From NCBI GenBank assembly GCA_002491115.1, contig DKVI01000082.1, forward strand, positions 1 to 34,697: DNA of 34,697 nt, written 5' to 3'. The DNA comes from Lachnospiraceae bacterium UBA7182 (GTDB lineage Bacteria; Bacillota; Clostridia; Lachnospirales; Lachnospiraceae). The notes under the pieces were generated by a model. The model was given only the letters and a program-made list of their open reading frames with translations, was not told the origin of the DNA and did not search any database. A program made the translations under genes and the position numbers. How positions within the stretch are numbered: position 1 is the stretch's first letter; each line of letters opens with the position of its first letter. Below are positions 15,190-22,974 of the stretch, one piece after another.

Positions 15190-16206
15190 TTATTCGTTAT
15201 AACCGTTGGGATTTTTAGACTGCCATCTCCATGAATCGGCGCACATCTCATCAATGCCGTACTGCGCCTCCCAGCCCAGCTCTGCTTTCGCCTTGGCAGG
15301 ATCACAGTAACAGGTCGCGATATCTCCGGCGCGGCGGGGCTTGATTACATAAGGAAGCTCTTTGCCGCAGGCTTTGCTGAAGGCCTTTACCACCTGGAGT
15401 ACGCTGTATCCATGACCGGTACCCAGGTTGTAGATTCTGACTTTTTTGTCTTCTTTGAATTTTTCTATGGCTTTTACATGGCCTTTTGCCAGGTCAACCA
15501 CATGAATGTAATCCCTGACGCCGGTTCCGTCGGGTGTATCGTAGTCGTTTCCAAACACGCCGACGCATTCCAGCTTGCCGATCGCCACCTGCGCCACATA
15601 AGGAAGCAGGTTATTGGGGATTCCTTTGGGGTCTTCCCCGATCATGCCGGATTTGTGCGCGCCGATGGGGTTAAAGTAACGAAGCAGTATCACATTCCAC
15701 TGGGGATCTGCTTTCTGTATATCCATGAGTACCTGCTCTAACATGGTCTTTGTCTGTCCGTAGGGATTGGTGGGCGTCTTCTTCGGGCATTCTTCCGTGA
15801 TCGGAATCATGGCCGGGTCTCCGTATACGGTGGCGGAGGAACTGAAGATAATATTTTTCACGCCGTGATTGCGCATGGTATCGCATAAAAGCAGGGTTCC
15901 TGTCATATTGTTGTAATAGTATTCGATGGGTTTTTCTACGGACTCTCCCACCGCTTTGTATCCCGCGAAATGGATCACCGCTTCCGGCTTCTCCTTATCA
16001 AAGATCCGGTCCAACTCTTTCTGGTCTAAAAGATCCGCTTTATAAAAAGTCAGCGGCTTTCCGGTGATCTCTTTTACCCGGTCCAAAGCTTTCTCGCTGG
16101 CATTATACAGGTTGTCAACCACAACCACTTCGTATCCTTCATTTAACAGCTCCACGCAGGTATGGCTGCCGATGTATCCTGCGCCTCCCGTGACTAAAAT
16201 CTTCAT
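15190..16206 (-). CDS. galE: UDP-glucose 4-epimerase
   Basis: Interconverts UDP-glucose and UDP-galactose using bound NAD, in the Leloir pathway and for glycan precursors. The 338-residue short-chain dehydrogenase-type enzyme has the Rossmann loop GGAGYIG (7-13), the SSSATVYGD segment with catalytic Ser, and the YxxxK motif NPYGQTK near residue 148; the C-terminal half has the sugar nucleotide region (DYIHVVDLAKGHVKA). Length is typical. A TTG one codon upstream is possible, but ATG 16206 is better placed for AGGAGG. It is a single-gene unit with its own promoter and terminator. Confidence 0.96.
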   Translation of the reverse strand: MKILVTGGAGYIGSHTCVELLNEGYEVVVVDNLYNASEKALDRVKEITGKPLTFYKADLLDQKELDRIFDKEKPEAVIHFAGYKAVGESVEKPIEYYYNNMTGTLLLCDTMRNHGVKNIIFSSSATVYGDPAMIPITEECPKKTPTNPYGQTKTMLEQVLMDIQKADPQWNVILLRYFNPIGAHKSGMIGEDPKGIPNNLLPYVAQVAIGKLECVGVFGNDYDTPDGTGVRDYIHVVDLAKGHVKAIEKFKEDKKVRIYNLGTGHGYSVLQVVKAFSKACGKELPYVIKPRRAGDIATCYCDPAKAKAELGWEAQYGIDEMCADSWRWQSKNPNGYNE

Positions 16207-16280
16207 CAATGTCTCCTCCTGTCAGTTCGCACCTCCCGGTATCATATCCCCGGGCCGGCGTCCATTCTGTTCCATCCATC

Positions 16281-16309
16281 AATATACCACACTTTTTCAC
16301 GAATAGCAA
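16281..16309 (-). promoter_or_regulatory. Promoter of galE
   Basis: The minus strand reads TTGCTA (16309-16304), 17 bases, TATATT (16286-16281), about 75 bases before the galE start. Confidence 0.6.
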
Positions 16310-16319
16310 ACTCCATGCC

Positions 16320-16348
16320 TTGTATTTTTACAAATTTAGTTTTATAAT
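16320..16348 (+). promoter_or_regulatory. Promoter of the orphan gene at 16382
   Basis: TTGTAT (16320-16325), 17 bases, TATAAT (16343-16348) with the gene's AAGGAG and ATG following within 35 bases. The -10 is perfect; the -35 is weak. Confidence 0.6.
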
Positions 16349-16381
16349 GAATACAACATATATCAAGCAAGGAGAATACCT

Positions 16382-16903
16382 ATGAAAAATCAATTATTTG
16401 AAGAGGCAAAGCGATCAGATACTCTGTCCAGAACGCTGATCAGCAACCTGCTGGAATCCATGGAATACAGCAGTATTTCTTTTATCAACTGGACGGTAGA
16501 CGTATTGAAGATTCTGCGCACCCGGATTGAGCGGGGCGACAAGATCAAAGATGAGGTATCCAAAATTACCTACGACAAGAAAAGCTTCCAGGCTTTTGTC
16601 CAGAAGAATTTCTCCTCCTACATCTACAGCCAGGTATTCGCAGATCCCAAAAAGGCGGAGAAAATATATTTTAACCTGGAATCCTGTGAAGGCGGCTACA
16701 ATCTGGTCATGGCCCATTCCGCCCATGAGAAGACATACCAGTGGATCTCCAGCTTAAGCGAGCGTTTTTCCCTTGTTGAGATGGTGGCGACCGGCATTGT
16801 CCATGTCAAAGACAACAGGAACAATTCCTACACGCCTTTCATCTCCGAACACGGAAAATACTGCAGATATGACAAAACGACCGGAAAGATTCTGGAACTG
16901 TAA
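16382..16903 (+). CDS. Hypothetical protein, single-gene unit
   Basis: 173 residues, soluble, with no signal peptide or membrane segment. The N-terminal half is helical and charged (about 1-75, including NWTVDVLKILRTRIERGDKIKDEVSKITYDKKSFQAF). The second half has more strands and aromatics (YSQVFADPKKAEKIYFNLESCEGGYNLV, then a FISEHGKYCRYDKTTGKILEL tail). The ATG has AAGGAG 7 bases upstream. A promoter and a strong terminator flank it closely, so it is expressed on its own. I do not recognise the family and no catalytic motif stands out. Confidence 0.75.
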   Translation: MKNQLFEEAKRSDTLSRTLISNLLESMEYSSISFINWTVDVLKILRTRIERGDKIKDEVSKITYDKKSFQAFVQKNFSSYIYSQVFADPKKAEKIYFNLESCEGGYNLVMAHSAHEKTYQWISSLSERFSLVEMVATGIVHVKDNRNNSYTPFISEHGKYCRYDKTTGKILEL

Positions 16904-16922
16904 ATACATAGGCGCAAAGGAC

Positions 16923-16958
16923 AAAGGGGCGGCTCTGATTGCAGGGCGCCCCTTTTTT
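16923..16958 (+). terminator. Terminator after the orphan gene
   Basis: A 9-base stem AAAGGGGCG/CGCCCCTTT (16923-16931 with 16947-16955) is followed by a T-run to 16958. It touches the stop codon of the convergent radical SAM gene and may stop that transcript weakly as well. Confidence 0.85.
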
Positions 16959-17844
16959 ATACCCCGCAGCCGTCAAAAGCCGGGATGAAACTTTCTTTCG
17001 CGCACTCCCTTTCCTGCACATACACCTGGCGCATCCCAAGGAAAAGCGCGTAATCCGTCACTTCCTCATACTCCTCGTCGGATATGCTTCGGTTCAGCTC
17101 CGGATAAGCCGCCACATGAGGAAGGGGCGTATACTGCCTTAACAGACTTACATAGATCCGGTTGCCATAATGGTCACTGAGGTATTCCAGCACATCCTTA
17201 CTGTCAGATACACACCCGGGAAGCACCAGATGGCGGACAATCACGCCCCGGCGCATGATACCTCTGTCATCAAAGCTGAGCGTTCCCGCCTGGCGCACCA
17301 TTTCTTCCAGCGAAAGCGCCGCCCATACGGGATAATCTTTGGCATGGGAATATCTCTCTGCCAGCACGGGACTTTGGTATTTATAATCCGGAAGCCAGAC
17401 GTCCACCAGCCCTTCCAGCCTTTTTAACTGATCCGGCTTTTCATAGCCGCCGGTATTATAGACGACGGGGATCGTAAGCCCCTGCCTTTTGGCGCCTGTG
17501 AGCGCACGAATCACGGAAGGAAGAAAATGCCCTGCCGTTACCAGGTTGATATTGTTGGCATTCTGCTCCTGAAGTTCCAGAAAAATCTCCGTCAGGCGTT
17601 CTTCGGAAATCTGTTTGCCCGCCTGTCCGGACGCGATTTTATGATTCTGGCAATAGACGCACCGTAAGGTACAGCCGGAAAAAAAGACGGCCCCTGAACC
17701 TTCCGTTCCTGATATACACGGCTCCTCCCAATAGTGAAGGGCGGCCCGGGCCACCACCGGCTGATCCGGCATCCCGCAATACCCGAACGCGCCTTTTGGC
17801 CGGTCCGCACCGCACGCCCGGGGACATAGATAGCAGCCTGTCAC
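16957..17844 (-). CDS. Radical SAM protein, PflX/PFL-activase-like
   Basis: 295 residues. The radical SAM [4Fe-4S] motif is C-x3-C-x2-C at Cys58, Cys62 and Cys65 (SGCTLRCVYCQN). Four extra N-terminal cysteines (Cys4, Cys7, Cys11, Cys23) could hold a second cluster. The rest (NNINLVTAGHFLPSVIRAL, VVYNTGGYE, VDVWLPDYKY, RHLVLPGC) follows the uncharacterised PflX group related to pyruvate formate-lyase activases. No glycyl radical enzyme is nearby. It starts at GTG inside the stop of cobA (GTGA), so it is translated with the last gene of the cobalamin operon. The class is sure; the reaction is unknown. Confidence 0.88.
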   Translation of the reverse strand: MTGCYLCPRACGADRPKGAFGYCGMPDQPVVARAALHYWEEPCISGTEGSGAVFFSGCTLRCVYCQNHKIASGQAGKQISEERLTEIFLELQEQNANNINLVTAGHFLPSVIRALTGAKRQGLTIPVVYNTGGYEKPDQLKRLEGLVDVWLPDYKYQSPVLAERYSHAKDYPVWAALSLEEMVRQAGTLSFDDRGIMRRGVIVRHLVLPGCVSDSKDVLEYLSDHYGNRIYVSLLRQYTPLPHVAAYPELNRSISDEEYEEVTDYALFLGMRQVYVQERECAKESFIPAFDGCGV

Positions 17845-18371
17845 ATCTCGATTCCTTTTCTCGCGGGAATTCCCTGATCAAAGGGGTGCTTGACTTTTTT
17901 CATCTCGGTCACATAGTCGGCCAGATTCAGAATCTCCTGTCCCGGGTCCCTTCCGGTCAGGACCACTTCCAGCTTACCCGGGCGGTTCAACAGGAAATCA
18001 AGCGCTTCTTTCTGATTGATCAGCCCGTAATTATAAGCGCTCATAAATTCATCAATGATCAGCAGGTCACAGGACTCTTCCTCTGCCCTTCTGGTCACTT
18101 CCTCAAACAGATGGGTATAGGCGTGGGCGGCGTTTTCCTTCTGCTCGTCGGTCATATTCCAGAAAAAGCCGAACTTTTCCGTACAGCAGCAGTAAGAGAC
18201 ACCCAGCTTCCTAAGCATCTCAACCTCACTGGAAGTACCGTCTTTCATACACTGGCAGAACAGCACTTTCATGCCGTGCCCCGCCGCGCGCACCGCAAGG
18301 CCTACGGCCGCGGTTGTCTTTCCTTTTCCGTCCCCGCAGTAAATGTGCAGGCATCCTTTTACATTAGCCAT
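17841..18371 (-). CDS. cobA: Corrinoid adenosyltransferase (CobA/BtuR type)
   Basis: Transfers the adenosyl group of ATP to cob(I)yrinic acid a,c-diamide or a later Co(I) corrinoid, forming the Co-C bond. 176 residues with the unusual P-loop GDGKGKTTA (13-21), the KVLFCQCMKDG segment, and the late DLLIIDEFMSAYNYG and VVLTGRDP motifs typical of the CobA/CobO/BtuR family. Candidate starts are tandem ATGs at 18374 and 18371 or an upstream in-frame codon; 18371 fits the AAAGGAG spacing best. It overlaps the stop of cbiB by one base and the radical SAM gene by four. Confidence 0.94.
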   Translation of the reverse strand: MANVKGCLHIYCGDGKGKTTAAVGLAVRAAGHGMKVLFCQCMKDGTSSEVEMLRKLGVSYCCCTEKFGFFWNMTDEQKENAAHAYTHLFEEVTRRAEEESCDLLIIDEFMSAYNYGLINQKEALDFLLNRPGKLEVVLTGRDPGQEILNLADYVTEMKKVKHPFDQGIPARKGIEM

Positions 18372-19327
18372 CATACAGCTCCTTTCACAATCAGGCATAA
18401 AACCACCGCCAGAATCGCTGTCCCGTACAGAAGACGGTTCACCCTTTTGATATCTTCGTATTCCACCGGACGGTCATCGTCTCCCAGCGTGGGTTTTTGA
18501 TACAGTTTTCCAAAATAGTATGCGTCTCCCGCCAGCCGGATATGCATTGCCCCTGCTGCCACCGCCTCTGTATGGGCAGAGTTCGGGCTGCTGTGATTAT
18601 ACCTGTCCCGTCTGTAGATTTTCCATGCATGCACCATATCAAGGCCGCAAAACGGACAGCAAAGCGTCATCAGCACCGCGGACAGCCGGGCCGGGATAAA
18701 ATTCACCACATCATCAAATTTTGCCGCCGCCCGCCCAAAATACAGATAACGGTCATTCTTGTAGCCTACCATAGAATCCATGGTATTGACCGCTTTATAA
18801 AAATATCCCAGGGGCGCGCCTCCGACGGCCATAAACAAAAGAGGCGCGATGATACCGTCCGACGTATTCTCCGCCACCGTCTCCACCGTCGCTTTTGTCA
18901 CACCCGTATCGTCCAGCCCGTCCGTATCCCTGCCCACCACCATGGACACGGCATGGCGGGCTTTCATCAGATCTCCTTCTTTCAGAGCGTTGTATACTTT
19001 CATCGTCTCGTCTTTTAACGCTTTCGTCGCCAGAAGCTGATAACACATGACCGTTTCCAGCGCAAAACGCGCATACGGATGAAACAGGCCTGCCAGGTAT
19101 AAGAAAAACCAGGCCGCCGCCGTAACAATCCCGGTTACACATACAAGAAGGCATCCGCCCGCGATCAGCTCGCCTTTTTCCGTCTTTGGAAATATATTTC
19201 TTAACAGCCGTTCCATCCCTGTGATCAGATGCCCCACCAGCCGGATGGGATGATAAAGCCAATGGGGATCTCCTATAAGAAGATCCAGTAAAAATCCGGC
19301 GGTCACGGCAAGTATTGACAGTTCCAT
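18371..19327 (-). CDS. cbiB: Adenosylcobinamide-phosphate synthase
   Basis: Attaches aminopropanol (phosphate) to adenosylcobyric acid, at the membrane. About 318 residues with the family start ELSILAVTAGFLLDLLIGDPHWLYHPIRLVGHLI, the VGRDTDGLDDTGVTKATVETVAENTSDGIIAPL signature, and several hydrophobic segments. An upstream in-frame start at 19366 would add 13 residues not seen in the family; ATG 19327 with AAGGG upstream is preferred. It overlaps cobC by 25 bases and is followed by the overlapping cobA. Confidence 0.95.
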   Translation of the reverse strand: MELSILAVTAGFLLDLLIGDPHWLYHPIRLVGHLITGMERLLRNIFPKTEKGELIAGGCLLVCVTGIVTAAAWFFLYLAGLFHPYARFALETVMCYQLLATKALKDETMKVYNALKEGDLMKARHAVSMVVGRDTDGLDDTGVTKATVETVAENTSDGIIAPLLFMAVGGAPLGYFYKAVNTMDSMVGYKNDRYLYFGRAAAKFDDVVNFIPARLSAVLMTLCCPFCGLDMVHAWKIYRRDRYNHSSPNSAHTEAVAAGAMHIRLAGDAYYFGKLYQKPTLGDDDRPVEYEDIKRVNRLLYGTAILAVVLCLIVKGAV

Positions 19328-19881
19328 CGTCTCGTCCCTTCCGCGGGTGTCAGGAGATATCCGCACCCGTTTTTTACCTGATAGTCAAAGTACGCTCTTT
19401 TCGGCAGTCCGTATTCTTCCAGAATTGCCATAATCGTCCCCCCGTGGGCCACAATCGCCGCGCGAAGATCCTTTTCTTTTTCTGTCTCTTCCACAATCTC
19501 TTCAAAAGCCCTCCGGCAGCGCGCTTTAAACTGTTCCATGGATTCGCCCTCCGGAAAAGGCAGCACGCCGCCGCTGTCTATCCATGCCTGATAGGCGGGA
19601 CTATCGCCTAATTCTTGATAGTTCTTATTTTCAAACGCTCCGAAATCGCACTCCCGAAGATCCGGCTTCTGTATCATGGGAACTTCTTTCCATAAAAGCC
19701 CGGCCGTCTCCACGCACCGTCTCATGGGGCTTACATAAATCCGGTCCACCGGCGGATACGACCGGCTTTTTAACAGACGGATTCCCTCTTCGCAGAGCGG
19801 CTCGTCTGTCCGGCTTCCAATGTAGCGGCCTTCCAGGTTGCCTGCCGTAACAGAGTGCCTGATCAACAGTATCTTAACCAC
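19303..19881 (-). CDS. cobC: Histidine phosphatase, probable alpha-ribazole phosphatase
   Basis: A 192-residue histidine phosphatase with the RH(G/S) signature at residues 8-10 (RHSVT), phosphate-pocket arginines and the second histidine in IVAHGGT. Within a B12 operon such a protein is expected to remove phosphate from alpha-ribazole-5'-phosphate or adenosylcobalamin-5'-phosphate. The superfamily is certain; the substrate rests on context. It overlaps the cobU-like gene by 8 bases and cbiB by 25. Confidence 0.85.
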   Translation of the reverse strand: MVKILLIRHSVTAGNLEGRYIGSRTDEPLCEEGIRLLKSRSYPPVDRIYVSPMRRCVETAGLLWKEVPMIQKPDLRECDFGAFENKNYQELGDSPAYQAWIDSGGVLPFPEGESMEQFKARCRRAFEEIVEETEKEKDLRAAIVAHGGTIMAILEEYGLPKRAYFDYQVKNGCGYLLTPAEGTRRWNCQYLP

Positions 19882-20254
19882 CTTTTATCACCGTCCCTAT
19901 TCCACAGACAACTCTGTGTACCTCTTTTGCTTCTTTCGCGATCTGACAGCAGACCCGTCCCGTCTTTTCCCGGTACTCCCGGTCAAACCGATCCGTCGGC
20001 ACCACGCCGTATCCCAGCTCATTGGTCACCAGAAGAATATCCGGATTCTTTTCTTTTAACCCCTCAAGGGAAAATGCTTCCCCTGCCTCCATCAGCCGCC
20101 GCACATATTCATGAAAATGATACAGCGCTTTTGCCGAATAGAGCGCTTCCATGGGGCAGGTCCCGCCGTCTGTCAGTTCTTCTGCCGTAAGCCCGAACTT
20201 CTCGCGCACATAGTTCTTTTTTCCCTGAAAACATCCGCCTGTCACCAGTATCAC
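19874..20254 (-). CDS. Shortened CobU-like protein
   Basis: 126 residues related to adenosylcobinamide kinase (CobU) at both ends but missing the middle. Residues 1-15 keep a modified P-loop (ILVTGGCFQGKKN). Residues about 71-126 match the CobU C-terminal part (ILLVTNELGYGVVPTDRFDREYREKTGRVCCQIAKEAKEV). The RIxxHRxxR region that carries the guanylylated histidine is absent. A full-length cobU lies about 800 bases upstream in the same operon, so this is a paralogue that may be kinase-only, regulatory or decayed. The frame is intact and overlaps cobC by 8 bases, which favours a working gene. A 39-base gap separates it from cobS. Confidence 0.8.
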   Translation of the reverse strand: MILVTGGCFQGKKNYVREKFGLTAEELTDGGTCPMEALYSAKALYHFHEYVRRLMEAGEAFSLEGLKEKNPDILLVTNELGYGVVPTDRFDREYREKTGRVCCQIAKEAKEVHRVVCGIGTVIKGG

Positions 20255-20293
20255 AGACCTCTACCTCCCATCATACCATATAAGGCCATGCCC

Positions 20294-21061
20294 TTACAAC
20301 AGTTTCCCCGCCGCCATCACCGCGCAGGCGCATGTAAGCTCGCATACCTGTACAAAAAAACCGGCAATATCCCCTGTCGTCCCGCCAAACTGTGACATTG
20401 CCACATGATAATAATAGCCGTAGACCGCCGCCGCCGCCAGACACAGCGCCGCCGCCAGTACCGCGTTCAGCCAGAAAGCCAGCGCCGCGCATCCCAAAAG
20501 CCAGATCGACAGCACGATTTTAAGCACTTTTTTCTGCGCCGCGTCCGCGAACATCCCCAGAGACCCTTTTTGATTGGCACAGGGAAAAGTCGCCAGCGCA
20601 AAGCCGCTTAAAGCCCGGGACATGGTATAACTGACGCATATGACAGGAAGCGTATGCATCTTCATCTCGCTCCACACCCCCAGCGCCAGGATAAAATAGG
20701 CGCATCCCATGATGATTGCGAACGCCCCCGCATGGGAATCCTTTAAGATCTCCAGCTTACGTTCCTTCGGCTGATAAGAACTCAGCGCGTCCACCGTATC
20801 CAGATAGCCGTCCAGATGGATGCCCCCTGTCACCAGCACCGGAATCAGAACGAACCCCGCCGCGCGCATCAGGCTTCCCATACTTACCAGATCGCAGAAT
20901 TTCCCGTATCCAAAGGCCAAAAGCCCGATGACCGCACCGATCCCCGGGAAAAAGCAGATCATATATTTCATATTTTCCTTATCCCAGTCCGCCTTTGGCA
21001 CAGGAATCTTGGAAAACATTGCAAAAGCGATCAGAAAACTGTTCCATATTCTTTTCATCAC
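20294..21061 (-). CDS. cobS: Adenosylcobinamide-GDP ribazoletransferase (cobalamin synthase)
   Basis: A membrane enzyme joining adenosylcobinamide-GDP and alpha-ribazole (phosphate). 255 residues with the CobS start (NSFLIAFAMFSKIPVP), the GGIHLDGYLDTVDALSSY metal-binding motif near 78-95, and several hydrophobic segments downstream. The frame starts at GTG 21061, directly followed by ATG 21058; either is possible, with AAGGGGG upstream. It is 3 bases after cobU. Confidence 0.95.
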   Translation of the reverse strand: MMKRIWNSFLIAFAMFSKIPVPKADWDKENMKYMICFFPGIGAVIGLLAFGYGKFCDLVSMGSLMRAAGFVLIPVLVTGGIHLDGYLDTVDALSSYQPKERKLEILKDSHAGAFAIIMGCAYFILALGVWSEMKMHTLPVICVSYTMSRALSGFALATFPCANQKGSLGMFADAAQKKVLKIVLSIWLLGCAALAFWLNAVLAAALCLAAAAVYGYYYHVAMSQFGGTTGDIAGFFVQVCELTCACAVMAAGKLL

Positions 21062-21064
21062 TTT

Positions 21065-21610
21065 CTACAGCGCCCCCTTCCCAATCTCGTCCAGGGTCCC
21101 TTTGTGAACCACCGGGACGGAATATACCACCTCCACCACCAGATCCGCCCAGGCGGCGATCTTCTGATTGATCTGCCCCAGACAGGCCTGATACTTCCTG
21201 GTCTCTTCCTCATACTCGATCCCGTCGGAAAATATCTCATTGGTGACGATGATCAGATGGGTACACTGGCTGTATATATGCCTGATGCCTGTGAGTATTT
21301 CTTCCACACACCTGCTTCCTGCGCCGCCTTCCTGATAGATCTCGTTGGCTGTCAGATTGGACATGCATTCCAGCAATACCGTGCCATAACCCGTAACATC
21401 CCGGCTTTTTAAGTCCAGATAACATTCCAGCGTGTCAAATCCTTTGTCCGCACGCATTCTGCGGTGTCTCATAATGCGCCGGTCGCATTCTTCGTCAAAG
21501 GGAACCATCGTCGCGATATATAGACAGGGCTTTTTATGAAGTTTCAGCACCAGATCTTCGGCAAACCCGGATTTTCCGCTGCCGCTGCCGCCGCTTACCA
21601 GAATCAGCAT
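21065..21610 (-). CDS. cobU: Adenosylcobinamide kinase / guanylyltransferase
   Basis: Phosphorylates adenosylcobinamide and transfers GMP to give adenosylcobinamide-GDP. 181 residues from ATG 21610 with P-loop GGSGSGKS (7-14), RIMRHRRMR with the likely GMP-accepting His49, and the IIVTNEIFSDGI segment. The frame is open 39 codons further upstream, but that part lies inside cbiA and is not CobU-like. AAGGAG sits about 11 bases before the chosen start. It overlaps cbiA by 7 bases and is followed by cobS, its pathway partner. Confidence 0.95.
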   Translation of the reverse strand: MLILVSGGSGSGKSGFAEDLVLKLHKKPCLYIATMVPFDEECDRRIMRHRRMRADKGFDTLECYLDLKSRDVTGYGTVLLECMSNLTANEIYQEGGAGSRCVEEILTGIRHIYSQCTHLIIVTNEIFSDGIEYEEETRKYQACLGQINQKIAAWADLVVEVVYSVPVVHKGTLDEIGKGAL

Positions 21611-22974
21611 GACCTTTGATACTCCTTGCATTTTTCTAAAAACCGAAAGGGAACCTGCACGTTGGAATAATAAAACAGATGGGGAAAGCCCGCATACAAA
21701 GTCGGGCTGCTCTGCACACAGTCCCACTCCCTCTTTCCCACCGGCTTTCTCGCGTGAAACCCGTCGCCGCAGCGCCCGCTGTCCCAGTAATGAAACTCAT
21801 GCCCCCGGATGGCCGTTCCCGCTTCTCCCAGAAGCTGGTCTTTGTTCGCCTCCAGTGTGACGTAACCAAATCTGGAAAGTCTGTCTGTGCGGAAGGCTTT
21901 CGCGTCCAGAACGCCCGCCATGGGATAAAAATGCCCGTCCGCGCCTTCTAATTCCCTGTGCAGATACAGAAACCCTCCGCACTCGGCGATGCAGGGCAGG
22001 CCTTTTGTAACCGCCCGGCGAACGGAAGCCAGCATAGACCGGTTCTCACTTAACGCCCGGGCATGAAGCTCCGGATATCCGCCGCTTAAAAGAAGGCCGG
22101 ATATGCCTTCGGGCAGGGAGCGGTCTTCGATGGGCGAAAAATATACAAGCCTGGCCCCCATCTTTTCCAGCAGTTCCAGATTATCCAGATAAGTAAAGCA
22201 AAAGGCGCCGTCTTTCGCAACCGCGATCTTAAGGCCGTCCGCGCCCGGCAGGACCGGTATGGCGGGCGAAGTCTCTGTCAGATCCTCTCTTTGTTCTGCC
22301 ACCTCCAAAAGGCCGTCCAGATCCACGGACGCCTCCAGCACCTGCGCCAGACGATCCAGTTTTTCTTTTAAGGCATCGATCTCCCCGGGAAGCACCAGAC
22401 CCAGATGGCGGCTTTCCAGGATACATTCCTTCACTTCCGGCACATATCCAAGGACTTTGATTCCCAGTTCCTGTTCGATCAGCGGTTTTAAACTGCCATA
22501 GATCATGGGAGACACCCGGTTGAGAATCACGGCTTTTATACGGCTGTCCTGCCGGTATTCCAGAAAGCCTTTGATCAATGCCACAATGGACAGGCTGGCT
22601 CCTTTGCAGTTGACAAGAAGTACCGTGGGAAGGCCCAGCACACAGGCGGCCTCATAAGTGCTTCCTTCGGTCTTTATACCGCCAAGGCCGTCGTAGTAAC
22701 CCATCACGCCTTCCACCACTGCCGCCTGGCAATCCGCCGTATTTTTGGTAAAAAGATATCTTGTAACAGGGGCGTCTGTAAAAAAGGTATCCAGATTCCG
22801 GGATTTTGTACCGATCACCCGCCCGTGGAACATGGGATCGATATAGTCAGGACCGCATTTAAAAGAAGCGATTTTAAGCCCTCTGTTCACAAGCGCTTTC
22901 AGGATACCGCAGGTGATCAGGGTCTTTCCGCTTCCGCTGGCGGGAGCCGTCAAAAGTACCGCGGGTATCTTCAT
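21604..22974 (-). CDS. cbiA: Cobyrinate a,c-diamide synthase
   Basis: ATP- and glutamine-dependent amidation of the a and c side chains of cobyrinate. 456 residues: N-terminal dethiobiotin-synthase-like ATPase domain with P-loop APASGSGKT (10-18), and a C-terminal class I glutamine amidotransferase domain with nucleophile Cys332 in ECGGFLYL. The frame extends 45 codons upstream inside cbiJET, but ATG 22974 overlaps the cbiT stop (ATGA) and has AAAGGAGG, so it is the start. Confidence 0.96.
   Translation of the reverse strand: MKIPAVLLTAPASGSGKTLITCGILKALVNRGLKIASFKCGPDYIDPMFHGRVIGTKSRNLDTFFTDAPVTRYLFTKNTADCQAAVVEGVMGYYDGLGGIKTEGSTYEAACVLGLPTVLLVNCKGASLSIVALIKGFLEYRQDSRIKAVILNRVSPMIYGSLKPLIEQELGIKVLGYVPEVKECILESRHLGLVLPGEIDALKEKLDRLAQVLEASVDLDGLLEVAEQREDLTETSPAIPVLPGADGLKIAVAKDGAFCFTYLDNLELLEKMGARLVYFSPIEDRSLPEGISGLLLSGGYPELHARALSENRSMLASVRRAVTKGLPCIAECGGFLYLHRELEGADGHFYPMAGVLDAKAFRTDRLSRFGYVTLEANKDQLLGEAGTAIRGHEFHYWDSGRCGDGFHARKPVGKREWDCVQSSPTLYAGFPHLFYYSNVQVPFRFLEKCKEYQRSC

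Noticed and set aside
18371..18398. Longer N-terminus of the adenosyltransferase
   Set aside because: The extra residues lie inside the end of cbiB and before the RBS; tandem ATGs at 18374/18371 fit better.
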